Shown one piece after another: positions 27,493-36,160 of a DNA stretch of 64,000 bases. Each line of letters begins with the position of its first letter. The first letter of the stretch is position 1. The position numbers and the translations under genes were made by a program. A model generated the notes under the pieces. It ran no database searches. It was given only the letters and a program-made list of their open reading frames with translations, and was not told the origin of the DNA. The stretch comes from Desulfosporosinus sp. OT (GTDB taxonomy: Bacteria > Bacillota > Desulfitobacteriia > Desulfitobacteriales > Desulfitobacteriaceae). The DNA is taken from assembly GCF_000224515.1 (NCBI RefSeq), contig NZ_AGAF01000169.1, positions 1 to 64,000 on the forward strand, in the 5' to 3' direction.

Positions 27493-27749
27493 CAGGTGCA
27501 TCCTTTCCATACGCTTCTCAGAAGATTATATCTAAAGACGGTAGTAAAAGCTGTCGCTTTCGGTGGGTCGTAATGGTATTTTTTAGGAGAACCAGTGCGA
27601 GTGATGTAGGGTTTCATCAATGAGCAATATATATCGACAAGATGTACGAACTTATATGATAGATGACACATTGGAATGCGTATTTAAACAAAAAAAAACC
27701 GCCTGTAATAAACAGTGGCCGGCTGATAATGAAAGCTGTAAACTAAAGA

Positions 27750-27917
27750 AAACTTGGCTGGCGCCCACACGAAGACACTGTCTTCGCACGTATTAACCCT
27801 TCTTGCAGACACTGTCTTCGCACGTATTAGCCTTCTTCCAGCCTTAGCGCAGGCGGCTGCCTAGTTGCACTTATGCTACAGAAAGTATGCAACAAAGTTA
27901 TACTTTCTGATAAGTAC
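27750..27917 (+). repeat. type II palindromic repeat element, copy c (two 34-bp units)
   Basis: The 530-bp gap between ftsZ and spoIIGA contains this element; 27493-27749 shows nothing recognisable. AAACTTGGCTGGCGCCCACAC leads to two 34-bp units (GACACTG at 27774 and 27808; palindrome 27770-27786), a CAGCCTTAGCGCAGGCGGCTG hairpin-like segment, and AGAAAGTAT/ATACTTTCT (27880-27908). It ends GATAAGTAC at the T-tract of the ftsZ terminator. Confidence 0.85.
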
Positions 27918-27921
27918 TAAA

Positions 27922-27947
27922 AAGTCTCTGTCGGTTGACAGAGACTT
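27922..27947 (-). terminator. intrinsic terminator downstream of ftsZ
   Basis: Perfect 11-bp arms AAGTCTCTGTC/GACAGAGACTT with a 4-nt loop, then TTTTTAGT on the minus strand, 97 bp past the ftsZ stop codon. It closes the dcw transcript. Confidence 0.92.
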
Positions 27948-28043
27948 GAGATGTAACAACGTCTTAGATTTGATGGCCACTTCATGCTAGCCTGAGGTTG
28001 TCGACTTTTATTTTTTAACCTAAATAAAGTTTACAAAATACTA

Positions 28044-29105
28044 TTAACGACGACGCCTTAGAAACTCTGGGATATCGATATCTACTTCCGTCGCAACCGG
28101 TTTGATTATGTTATCTTGGGCTTTTCCAGGTGCAAGACCAAAGCCAGCCCACTGCTGATCAAAACCTGTCGCGATGACGGTAACTCTGATTTCTTCCTTG
28201 AGATTCTCATCGACGACTGCGCCAAAGATAATATTTGCCTCAGGATCAGCAGCTTCTGCAATAATTCCGGCAGCTTCGTTTACTTCAAAAAGAGTTAAAT
28301 TAGTCCCACCAGTAATATTAAGCAACACTCCTTTGGCTCCTTCAATCGAAGTTTCCAACAGTGGGCTGGAAATTGCTTTACGGGCAGCATCCGCTGCACG
28401 GTTTTCACCAGTTGCCTGACCAATGCCCATTAGAGCCGATCCAGTATTTGACATAATGGTCTTTACATCGGCAAAATCCAAATTGATTAGGCCAGGAACT
28501 GCAATTAAATCTGAAATCCCTTGTACCCCTTGTCGCAAGACATCATCGGCAATGCGAAAAGCCTCATGAATCGTAGTGTGCTTGTCCACTACTTGCAACA
28601 AACGATCATTCGGAATCGTGATAAGAGTATCCACTTTACTCTTAAGTTCAGCTATTCCTTTTTCTGCCTGCATAGCCCGTTTACGGCCTTCAAAAGTAAA
28701 AGGGCGCGTAACCACACCAACCGTCAAAGCTCCCATTTCCTTGGCAACTTCTGCAACAATAGGTGCCGCACCTGTGCCGGTTCCGCCTCCCATCCCTGCT
28801 GTGACGAAAACCATATCCGCACCCTTTAACACCTTAGCAAGTTCTTCACGGCTTTCTTCTGCTGCTTTAGCTCCAATTTCGGGATTTGCTCCAGCTCCAA
28901 GTCCTTTAGTCAATTTTATCCCTATTTGAACTTTTTGGCCTGCGCGGGAGAGCTGTAAAGCCTGAGAGTCAGTATTTACAGTTACAAAATCTACCCCTTG
29001 TAAGCCGGCAGTAATCATTCTATTTACCGCATTGTTCCCACCACCACCGACACCAATAACCTTGATTTCTGCAAATTGGTTTAAATCCGTATCAAATTCT
29101 AGCAT
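28044..29105 (-). CDS. ftsZ: cell division protein FtsZ
   Basis: Tubulin-like GTPase that forms the division ring. The 353-residue protein has the tubulin signature [14 protein letters not shown], the T7 loop [11 protein letters not shown], a short linker and the C-terminal recruitment peptide DIPEFLRRR. The preceding 268-bp AT-rich gap to sbp has no gene and may hold a promoter. No ftsA lies upstream, unlike most dcw clusters. Confidence 0.99.
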   Translation of the reverse strand: MLEFDTDLNQFAEIKVIGVGGGGNNAVNRMITAGLQGVDFVTVNTDSQALQLSRAGQKVQIGIKLTKGLGAGANPEIGAKAAEESREELAKVLKGADMVFVTAGMGGGTGTGAAPIVAEVAKEMGALTVGVVTRPFTFEGRKRAMQAEKGIAELKSKVDTLITIPNDRLLQVVDKHTTIHEAFRIADDVLRQGVQGISDLIAVPGLINLDFADVKTIMSNTGSALMGIGQATGENRAADAARKAISSPLLETSIEGAKGVLLNITGGTNLTLFEVNEAAGIIAEAADPEANIIFGAVVDENLKEEIRVTVIATGFDQQWAGFGLAPGKAQDNIIKPVATEVDIDIPEFLRRRR

Positions 29106-29373
29106 CTAAGGCTTTAACCCCCTCGCTTCATTCTGACCTGCCTTGCTTTCAAAAATGCAGGCTATAACTATTAATCAACTTTGTTGTCCAAACGCTCGCT
29201 TGCCTTGCAAACAGGCGTGAAACATGCCTATAAACGCGCAAAAACTCTACGTTCAGTACTTTAAATTCAATGACGTAATAAATTCTATATGTTAATGCTT
29301 TATCCCTTTTTTTGAAACAAAAAACTTTTTGCTAAAATATTAAATTACGCACCATACTTTTCCTCTATTACTA

Positions 29374-29703
29374 TTACCTTTTTAACAGATGACGGCGTAT
29401 GCTCCCAATATTTTGAAATAGTCTTACGCCAAATGCAACAACAGCTGCCAAATAAAGATCAACTCCAATCCGATCTCCGACGTAAGCCAAAAAAGCTGCG
29501 AGAAGCATGTTAATAAAAAAACCACTCAAAAACACAGAGCTATCAAAATGGTCTTCCTGTGCGGAACGTATCCCGCCTAAAACGGAATCTAAAGCTGCTA
29601 AGATTCCGACAGATAAGTATTTAGCATATTCAATTGGCACGGAAAGTGGGCTGACATACCCTATGGCCAATCCTAAAACTAAACCCAATAACGGTAACCA
29701 CAT
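29374..29703 (-). CDS. sbp: small basic protein Sbp (DUF1290)
   Basis: The 109-residue membrane protein has three hydrophobic helices (WLPLLGLVLGLAIGYV, VFLSGFFINMLLAAFLAYVG, LYLAAVVAFGVRLF) and the family motif GGIRSAQEDHFD. Sbp genes lie between ftsQ/divIB and ftsZ in Gram-positive bacteria; function unknown. ATG 29703 has an AGGGAGG site; a longer frame would add 19 residues. Confidence 0.9.
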   Translation of the reverse strand: MWLPLLGLVLGLAIGYVSPLSVPIEYAKYLSVGILAALDSVLGGIRSAQEDHFDSSVFLSGFFINMLLAAFLAYVGDRIGVDLYLAAVVAFGVRLFQNIGSIRRHLLKR

Positions 29704-29722
29704 GTTACTTGTCCTCCCTGAT

Positions 29723-30448
29723 TTAGCGGCCGATGACTGGCTTTGCCGCCGTAAAATCAATGTATCGAACCCCTTGTTGAAATGATTTATACTCTTTATC
29801 GCTTACTAGTTGAAAAAGAGCATTTAATTTATCTTTCCAATCATTGGCTTGTCCAAGGCGAACTTCTACTCCGCTGGTCAAGAACACTGTAATTTGTTGA
29901 CTAGGATCAACATGGAGTTCACCGATCTGAGCAAGTAAACCTGTTGGAGCTTGTCCCAGAAGGTGAAGTGCTGCTGTTAGTGAAGGGTTACCTAGGCTTT
30001 GCCCTGGTCCAGCGGTATCCATAAGATTAATTCCAGTAATCACTGGGTGATCCGTTTTAGGCCAACTCTCTAAACGACGTAAAAAGGTCCCTTGTGAATC
30101 AACCTCCACAACCCCCTTCGGAACAACGACCAAGGCAACCGGAGTTCGTTCAGTCACTTGAATGACAAGTGTGTGAGGGAGCTTCCGCTGAAACTGAACA
30201 CTTTGGACTAACGGATGTAATGAAATTTTATAACTTAGCTCTGCTTGATCAAAGAGCAATAAGTTTTGTCCTTGAACCCCAGTAGCCAATTTCAAGATTT
30301 CGCTTTCCGGGATCAGTTTAAGCCCTTGCACCGTTACATTTTGAACTCCGAATGCACTGGAACGCAAAAACTGCGTCAAACCCAATGCAAGCAAAATCGT
30401 CAAGACAGCAACATAGAGAAAGGACGTATTCATTTTCTTGGGTTGCAT
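29723..30448 (-). CDS. ftsQ: cell division protein FtsQ/DivIB
   Basis: Bitopic membrane protein of the FtsQLB complex. The 241-residue product has one membrane helix (residues 8-27), a POTRA domain (FGVQNVTVQGLKLIPESEILKLA) and an FtsQ beta domain with VDSQGTFLRRL. GGAGG site upstream. It lies downstream of murA, its normal partner. Confidence 0.93.
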   Translation of the reverse strand: MQPKKMNTSFLYVAVLTILLALGLTQFLRSSAFGVQNVTVQGLKLIPESEILKLATGVQGQNLLLFDQAELSYKISLHPLVQSVQFQRKLPHTLVIQVTERTPVALVVVPKGVVEVDSQGTFLRRLESWPKTDHPVITGINLMDTAGPGQSLGNPSLTAALHLLGQAPTGLLAQIGELHVDPSQQITVFLTSGVEVRLGQANDWKDKLNALFQLVSDKEYKSFQQGVRYIDFTAAKPVIGR

Positions 30449-30544
30449 TTCGCCTTTCCTCCTTGTCCCAAGTATAACGAATACAGTCCTATTCTGTCAT
30501 GCCTTTTTGAGAGACTTTTACTGACAAAATACACCAATATTCGA

Positions 30545-30654
30545 TGAACTTTATTTCGAGGCACGATGCTCGTGGCAAAATCGATACTCGAAGTTCGTGG
30601 TTCGATATTCGAATTGTGAATTCGATTCTGCGAATCGTGCCTCGCGCTTCGCCT
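30545..30654. repeat. TTCGA-rich patch between murA and ftsQ
   Basis: GAGGCACGATGCTCG, TCGATACTCGAAGTTCGTGGTTCG and the hairpin CGATTC-TGC-GAATCG. About 30 bp (around CGAATTGTGAATTCGATTC) recurs almost exactly near 31985, on the other side of murA. Confidence 0.75.
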
Positions 30655-31920
30655 TTACCCCTTCTGGGTAACACGCAGAAGTTTGGCACCTAAATGATGA
30701 TACTTTTCTTCTAAATTTTCATAGCCACGATCAATAAAATCTACTTTTTCCAGCACAGTTACTTCCTCTGCTGCTAATGCTGCAAGAAAGAGTGCTGCCC
30801 CAGCCCTCAGATCTGTGGCTTCCACGAATGCCCCTTCAAGCGTTTCTACCCCACGTATAATAGACGTTCTCCCCTCAACCGTGATTTGCGCACCCATACG
30901 ACGTAACTCATCCACATGCTGAAAGCGGTTTTCAAAAATAGTTTCAGTAATGATACTAGTTCCTTCCGCACACGAGAGCATAGCCATAAACTGTGGTTGC
31001 ATGTCCGTTGGAAATCCCGGATAGGGCATTGTCTTGAGGTCCACGCCCCGAATTCTCCCTCGCTGTTGAACACGAATCGAATCATCCTGAAAGGTCACAC
31101 TGGCACCTACCTGGCGCAATTTAGCAATGACAGGTTCTAAATGTTCGGGTACAACATTCTCAATGACCACATCGCCTTCAGTCATGACCGCTGCAACCAT
31201 ATGCGTGCCCGCTTCGATCCGATCCGGTATGACTATATGTTCTGCAGGATGAAGCATATCCACCCCGTCTATTCTCAAGACGTCCATTCCTGCGCCTCGT
31301 ACTTTTGCTCCCATCTTATTAAGGAAATTTTGCAAATCAATAATTTCCGGTTCGCGTGCGGCATTGCGAATCATAGTCGTTCCTTTAGCTAAGACAGCAG
31401 TCATCATAATATTTTCTGTTGCACCAACACTTGGGACATCCAGGTAGACATCAGCCCCTAGTAACTGATCTGCCCATGCCTCGATATACCCATGTTTTTC
31501 TTTAACCTTCACACCCAATTGTTGAAGGCCCTTTATATGTTGATCCATTGGGCGCGAACCAATGGCACACCCTCCCGGTCGAGATAGTTTCACCCGTCCA
31601 CTCCGGGCTAGTAATGGACCTAAAATTAGATTAGAAGCACGCATTTGGCGCATAAGCCCTTCGTCGACATGGCAGGACTCTAATCCTCCAGCATTGATGA
31701 GCATAGCCTCATTTTGGCGTTCTACTTTACAGCCCAGGTGCTCCAGCACCTGAATCATATGCGTAATATCAGCTAACTCCGGGATTTCTAGTAAGGTCGA
31801 TGTCCCTTCAGCGAGCAAGGTAGCTGCCAGTAAGGGAAGAGAAGAGTTTTTTGCCCCGCTTACCCGAATATTTCCTTCTAACCGCTGTTTTCCGGTGATA
31901 ACATAGCGATCCAACGCCAT
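30655..31920 (-). CDS. murA: UDP-N-acetylglucosamine 1-carboxyvinyltransferase
   Basis: First committed step of peptidoglycan synthesis, transferring enolpyruvate from PEP to UDP-GlcNAc; target of fosfomycin. The 421-residue product has [13 protein letters not shown] at the start and the fosfomycin-reactive Cys in [21 protein letters not shown] 31920 follows GGGGGG by 6 nt; 14 extra upstream residues are unlikely. Flanked on both sides by TTCGA-rich patches. Confidence 0.97.
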   Translation of the reverse strand: MALDRYVITGKQRLEGNIRVSGAKNSSLPLLAATLLAEGTSTLLEIPELADITHMIQVLEHLGCKVERQNEAMLINAGGLESCHVDEGLMRQMRASNLILGPLLARSGRVKLSRPGGCAIGSRPMDQHIKGLQQLGVKVKEKHGYIEAWADQLLGADVYLDVPSVGATENIMMTAVLAKGTTMIRNAAREPEIIDLQNFLNKMGAKVRGAGMDVLRIDGVDMLHPAEHIVIPDRIEAGTHMVAAVMTEGDVVIENVVPEHLEPVIAKLRQVGASVTFQDDSIRVQQRGRIRGVDLKTMPYPGFPTDMQPQFMAMLSCAEGTSIITETIFENRFQHVDELRRMGAQITVEGRTSIIRGVETLEGAFVEATDLRAGAALFLAALAAEEVTVLEKVDFIDRGYENLEEKYHHLGAKLLRVTQKG

Positions 31921-31949
31921 GATCTTACCCCCCTTTTCGTCGATGTAAT

Positions 31950-32100
31950 CAGTTCGAGGCACGAGGCACGAGGCTCGATGTCCGAATTGTGAATTCGATT
32001 CTGTGAATCGAATTACGAATTGGACTTGGAGCGATTAAGAATTCTGCGAACTTTGTTCGCCTTCGATTCGTGCATCGTACCTCGTGCGTCGTGCATCGTT
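31950..32100. repeat. TTCGA-rich patch running into the murB coding end
   Basis: Tandem GGCACGAGGCACGAGGC, GAATTgtgAATTC, and a perfect hairpin AATTCGATTC/GAATCGAATT (31992-32014), then GTGCATCGTACCTCGTGC words. The right half is inside the murB frame and encodes its unusual tail. Confidence 0.75.
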
Positions 32101-32970
32101 AAAGTACGCTACTTCCATTTGCAATTTGATTCCATACTTTGACTGAACATCTTTTGATATAGCATCAATTAACGCAAGCACATCCTTAGCCTTGGCGTTT
32201 CCGGTATTTACAATAAAGTTAGCGTGTTTGTCTGAAACCTGTGCTCCACCGATACTTTTTCCTTTCCAACCAGCAGACTCAATTAAACGACCAGCTGAAT
32301 CGCCCGGTGGATTCCGAAAAACGCTCCCAGCATTGGGTTTTTCAAGTGGTTGATTGACCACCCTATTCCTTAAGTTCTCCTTCATCTGGCTTAGAATTTG
32401 TTCACGATCCCCTGGAGAAAATGCAAGTTGGGTCTCAACCACCCATGCGTTGCCTCGCAAAGAGCAGGACCGATAAGCAAATTCAAGCTCAGCTCGTTCT
32501 AGCTTTTTCACTGTACCATCTTCCCAAAGGGCCGTGACACTAATTATGTGAGGAGCTATTTCGTCTCCATGAGCACCAGCGTTCATCATAACAGCACCGC
32601 CCACGGATCCTGGAATTCCCCGAGCAAACTCAAGACCACTCCACCCTCGTTCTCCTGCTTCTTGAGACAGATGCGCTAGAGTGTACCCCGCTTCAACTTG
32701 AACCTTGTACTCACCCCATTCAATCGCGCGGAGAGACGTGGTCACCAAAGTAATTCCGGGAAGTCCTTCATCTGGTAATAGAAGATTTGAACCCCGTCCA
32801 ATCAGCCAAACGGGGATTTTTGCTTCTCGCGCACGCTGCCACAAGATCGACATATCTGCCGAAGTTTGAGGCCAATACACTATTTCAGCGGGCCCACCAA
32901 TCTTCCACGTATTCAGGAGGTCCAGCGGGTAATTTTTCTCCACACGCCCTGGCATTCCATCCAAAATCAT
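32035..32970 (-). CDS. murB: UDP-N-acetylenolpyruvoylglucosamine reductase
   Basis: FAD/NADPH enzyme that reduces the MurA product to UDP-MurNAc. The 311-residue protein has the FAD-site GRGSNLLLPDEG, GLEFARGIPGSVGGAVMMNAGAHG, and the catalytic Ser/Glu region NAGSVFRNP...KYGIKLQMEV. The last 20 residues (NDARRTRYDARIEGEQSSQNS) are coded by TTCGA-type repeat and have no counterpart in the family. Its start overlaps the previous gene by 86 bp, with a GAGGTGG site inside that gene. Confidence 0.95.
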   Translation of the reverse strand: MILDGMPGRVEKNYPLDLLNTWKIGGPAEIVYWPQTSADMSILWQRAREAKIPVWLIGRGSNLLLPDEGLPGITLVTTSLRAIEWGEYKVQVEAGYTLAHLSQEAGERGWSGLEFARGIPGSVGGAVMMNAGAHGDEIAPHIISVTALWEDGTVKKLERAELEFAYRSCSLRGNAWVVETQLAFSPGDREQILSQMKENLRNRVVNQPLEKPNAGSVFRNPPGDSAGRLIESAGWKGKSIGGAQVSDKHANFIVNTGNAKAKDVLALIDAISKDVQSKYGIKLQMEVAYFNDARRTRYDARIEGEQSSQNS

Positions 32971-33754
32971 CCTTGTTCCACCTCAAGTTATCCGTCATTA
33001 TTTGGCTCTTCCAAAGAGGGCTAAGGGCCAACCGAATATCTAACCAAGAAACTCCTAAGTCTATACACATAGCTATATCCTGACAAGCTATTTGCTCTTC
33101 TGTAGGTTCCAACCACCTAGGCATTTGACCAATAAATTTCAAGCCCTCTTGCTCACGATAAAAGTCAATCCCAGTTTCACGCACCACCCAAGTCGCTTTT
33201 TTTTCGACCTGAACGGTTCCTCTTTTTAATAAATTTTCTTCCACCAGATCCGCTAACCAAGATTCCGGTATTAGCCAATGTAAACCTTGCCTTCTTTCGA
33301 ATTTCCATTTTCCGTCAGTTGTCAACCAAAGAATGGTTGGTTCAAATCCGGCCCCATTTAATAAATGCCCTAGCAAGGGGCGTCCATCTAGAAAAACCAT
33401 CGGTTCTGATAATGGGATGATTAGTTCATCATCCAAAATATTATGTATGAACGATTGAATAGATTGCTGATTCACTCCTAGTTCGAGTGCCTTATTTCTC
33501 CAGAAATCGTCTGGCTTCTCCTCTGGCCAGAAGACCCATTCTGTCGCAATACCTAATTCCTCGGGCGGAGATGAGGGAGTACAATCAAATGGCTTCTCAA
33601 ACCAGCTTTCTGAGAATTCTCGGCTTAAATCCTCCGTTGCAGGTTCAACCTCGGAAAATTCCAGCTGAATCCCATTCAGAACGGCCCGAACTCCGTCTAT
33701 TCCGGGAGCCGCAGAAGAAGCAACCAATTGTATTTTTCGTTTTGGCCACACCAT
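32885..33754 (-). CDS. unknown protein in the dcw cluster between murG and murB
   Basis: I do not recognise this 289-residue soluble protein. It begins MVWPKRKIQLVASSAAPG, is rich in Trp and acidic residues (WVFWPEEKPDDFW, MPRWLEPTEEQ), and has no membrane helix, signal peptide or nucleotide motif that I can see. ATG 33754 has an AAGGAG site. The last 86 bp are read in a second frame as the start of murB, a much longer overlap than elsewhere in the cluster. Co-transcription suggests an envelope role; nothing shows it directly. Confidence 0.75.
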   Translation of the reverse strand: MVWPKRKIQLVASSAAPGIDGVRAVLNGIQLEFSEVEPATEDLSREFSESWFEKPFDCTPSSPPEELGIATEWVFWPEEKPDDFWRNKALELGVNQQSIQSFIHNILDDELIIPLSEPMVFLDGRPLLGHLLNGAGFEPTILWLTTDGKWKFERRQGLHWLIPESWLADLVEENLLKRGTVQVEKKATWVVRETGIDFYREQEGLKFIGQMPRWLEPTEEQIACQDIAMCIDLGVSWLDIRLALSPLWKSQIMTDNLRWNKDDFGWNARACGEKLPAGPPEYVEDWWAR

Positions 33755-33814
33755 GCTCACTCCTTTTCTTTGTTACTGCCATATGCTATGCAGTGAAGTA
33801 AAAAGGTGTGAGCG

Positions 33815-33920
33815 AACTCGATGTTCGATATTCGCTATTCGTGTTCGAACTTCGAAATCAATGTCCATATGTTTGTTATTTGTTATTTCGAACTACGAAC
33901 CACGCATATCGAACCACGCT
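33815..33920. repeat. TTCGA-rich patch between the unknown gene and murG
   Basis: CGATGTTCGATATTCGCTATTCG, TTCGAACTTCGAAATC and a mirrored TTCGAACTACGAACCACG segment fill the gap to the murG stop codon. Confidence 0.7.
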
Positions 33921-35030
33921 TTAGTGCCATGCCGTGGCCCTACAGAGATTTACAATTTTATTTAAAGCCTCCGGTTGTGCTAGCGTGCGAGCGGCATCTC
34001 CCATTTTTGCGAGAAGTTTAGGTTGCGAAATTAGCCCTTCTATTTCCTTCCACAATCGTTCTCCATCTAATTCTGAGTCCAAAATTATTTGAGCTGCGCC
34101 AGCCTGAACTAGAGCTTGGGCATTATGCTCTTGATGGTTCTCAGCTGCATATGGATAAGGAATTAAGACACTAGGAATACCAACAACCATCAACTCTGCC
34201 AAAGAAGCTGCCCCTGCCCGTCCGATAAATATGTCCGCGCAGGCTAACGCTTCCGGCATGTCTTTCAAATATTCAAGGATACGCCAGCCCGAACGTTCCC
34301 AAGATATTCCTCTTCTCTTAAATTCTTCAATAGTTTCTTCATACGTTGTTTTGCCGGTTGCCCAAATCACCTGAATATCCTTGTATTGCGCGAGGTGCTC
34401 TAAGACCCCTGTCATGGCCATATTTAACGTACGCGCCCCTCTACTTCCACCGGTCACTAGTAACGTTAGGCGATCCGGTCGTAATTTAAAGTGCTTTGCC
34501 CCAACCTCGCGAGAAACCTGGCCAATTTCCGGACGAACTGGGAGCCCAACAAGTTCTAGTTTTTTCTTTGCGCCAAAATGCTCAGTGCTCTCAGAAAAAG
34601 TTACCATAACACGGCGGACAACTCGTGCCAATAGACGATTGGTAATCCCAGGCAAGGCGTTTTGTTCATGAAGCAACGTTGGAATGTTAAAAAGGGCAGC
34701 AGTCAAAACAACCGGCCCAGACACATATCCCCCGGTTCCAACCACAAGGTCGGGATGAAATTGACGCAGTAGTTTTTTCGTCTCCCAGAGGGCCTTAAAA
34801 CTTCCACCTAAAACTTTTATCGTATCCAAACTTAATTTGCGCGGAAGTCCTTTCCCTGAAATCCCAGCAAACTCAAGTCCCGCCTCTGGCACCAAACGCG
34901 CTTCCATCCCGTCGCGTATTCCCACGTAAAGAATTTGAGTCTCAGCATCACGCGCTAGCAAACCTTTGGCAATAGCTAACGCTGGATAAATATGGCCACC
35001 TGTTCCACCACCGGTCAACATTACTCGCAC
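33921..35030 (-). CDS. murG: MurG lipid II-forming GlcNAc transferase
   Basis: Adds GlcNAc to lipid I at the inner membrane face. The 369-residue GT-B protein has both glycine-rich loops: GGGTGGHIYPALA near the start and VTGGSRGARTLN in the middle, and the UDP-GlcNAc site GRAGAASLAELMVVGIPSVLIPYP. It begins at GTG 35030, 18 bp after ftsW. Confidence 0.97.
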   Translation of the reverse strand: MRVMLTGGGTGGHIYPALAIAKGLLARDAETQILYVGIRDGMEARLVPEAGLEFAGISGKGLPRKLSLDTIKVLGGSFKALWETKKLLRQFHPDLVVGTGGYVSGPVVLTAALFNIPTLLHEQNALPGITNRLLARVVRRVMVTFSESTEHFGAKKKLELVGLPVRPEIGQVSREVGAKHFKLRPDRLTLLVTGGSRGARTLNMAMTGVLEHLAQYKDIQVIWATGKTTYEETIEEFKRRGISWERSGWRILEYLKDMPEALACADIFIGRAGAASLAELMVVGIPSVLIPYPYAAENHQEHNAQALVQAGAAQIILDSELDGERLWKEIEGLISQPKLLAKMGDAARTLAQPEALNKIVNLCRATAWH

Positions 35031-35048
35031 CGTCTATACCCCTTTTCC

Positions 35049-36143
35049 TTACCGTACTTCTCGGGAAATATTCAGAAGCACTCCAACGCCTAGCATTGTA
35101 AAGACAAGTGATGTGCCTCCATAACTTATAAATGGTAAGGTAATCCCGGTTACCGGCAATACCCCGCTAACGACACCCATGTTAATCATCGCCTGAATAG
35201 ATACCATGGCCGTTAAACCAACTGCGAAGAAACCCGTAAAAGCGTCCGGGGCCCTCATTGCAACTCGAAACCCCCGCCAAGCGAAGAGGAAAAAAAGCAA
35301 GACTACCAAGGACGCACCAATAAAACCGAGTTCCTCTCCAATCATTGCAAAGATAAAATCTGTATGGTTTTCCGGCAAATAGAGGAATTTCTGACGACTC
35401 TGCCCTAAGCCCAAACCAAACAATCCACCCGGGCCCAACGCTAAAAGTGCTTGAATCGTCTGATAACCATTTCCCAATGGATCAGCCCACGGATCTAAAA
35501 AAGCAAAGATACGACGCATTCGGTAAGGAGCTGCTGCTATGGCGGCGACCACCAAACCAAGCCCTGTCCCTCCTAAGCCCAGAATATGTCCAGCCCTTGC
35601 CCCAGCCGCAATCAACATAAAAAACGTTGTAGCCGCTATGACCAAAGTCGTACCCAGATCTGGTTGAAGCATAATCAGCCCAGCTATCAACCCCATTAAA
35701 CCGAGAATAGGCAGAACCCCTTTGCGAAATGATCGAATCTTATGAGGGTCAAGAGCTAGTACATGGGCCATCACTAACACCATGGAAAGCTTAATCACTT
35801 CCGAGGGCTGAATTGATAATGGCCCAAGCCCGATCCAACGGTCAGCACCATTTACTCTGCGCCCAATGCCCGGTATTTTGACCGCAACCAATAAGGCAAT
35901 CGCTACATAAAGGGCTGGCTTAGCAAATCTACGTAACAAACGCAAATCCACAACCATGCTCAGAATCATCGCTACCAGCCCCATAACCGCCCATAAAATT
36001 TCCATCTTGAGAAAATGATAAGGATCGTCAAACTGAATGTACCCTCTAACTGCACTCGAACTATAGACCATAACGAACCCTATCCCCAACAAAGCTAAGA
36101 TCGCTCCTAGCAAGACCATATCTGGTCGGTGATACCTTCGCAC
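35049..36143 (-). CDS. ftsW: FtsW/SpoVE-type lipid II polymerase (SEDS family)
   Basis: Polytopic peptidoglycan glycosyltransferase of the division site. The 364-residue product has about ten membrane helices and SEDS motifs IQPSEVIKLSMVL, KPDLG-type MLQPDLGTTLV, and HTDFIFAMIGEELGFIG. It pairs with the class B PBP in the same cluster. Whether it serves vegetative or spore septation (ftsW versus spoVE) cannot be told. Confidence 0.94.
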   Translation of the reverse strand: MRRYHRPDMVLLGAILALLGIGFVMVYSSSAVRGYIQFDDPYHFLKMEILWAVMGLVAMILSMVVDLRLLRRFAKPALYVAIALLVAVKIPGIGRRVNGADRWIGLGPLSIQPSEVIKLSMVLVMAHVLALDPHKIRSFRKGVLPILGLMGLIAGLIMLQPDLGTTLVIAATTFFMLIAAGARAGHILGLGGTGLGLVVAAIAAAPYRMRRIFAFLDPWADPLGNGYQTIQALLALGPGGLFGLGLGQSRQKFLYLPENHTDFIFAMIGEELGFIGASLVVLLFFLFAWRGFRVAMRAPDAFTGFFAVGLTAMVSIQAMINMGVVSGVLPVTGITLPFISYGGTSLVFTMLGVGVLLNISREVR

Positions 36144-36160
36144 ATATAGTTCCCCCTTTA

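Noticed and set aside
27493..27600. Spo0A box upstream of spoIIGA
   Set aside because: Expected from biology, but no sequence close to TGTCGAA in a promoter-like position was found.
29106..29373. A promoter or small gene in the sbp-ftsZ gap
   Set aside because: The gap is AT-rich but I found no -35/-10 pair with acceptable spacing and no frame with a ribosome-binding site.
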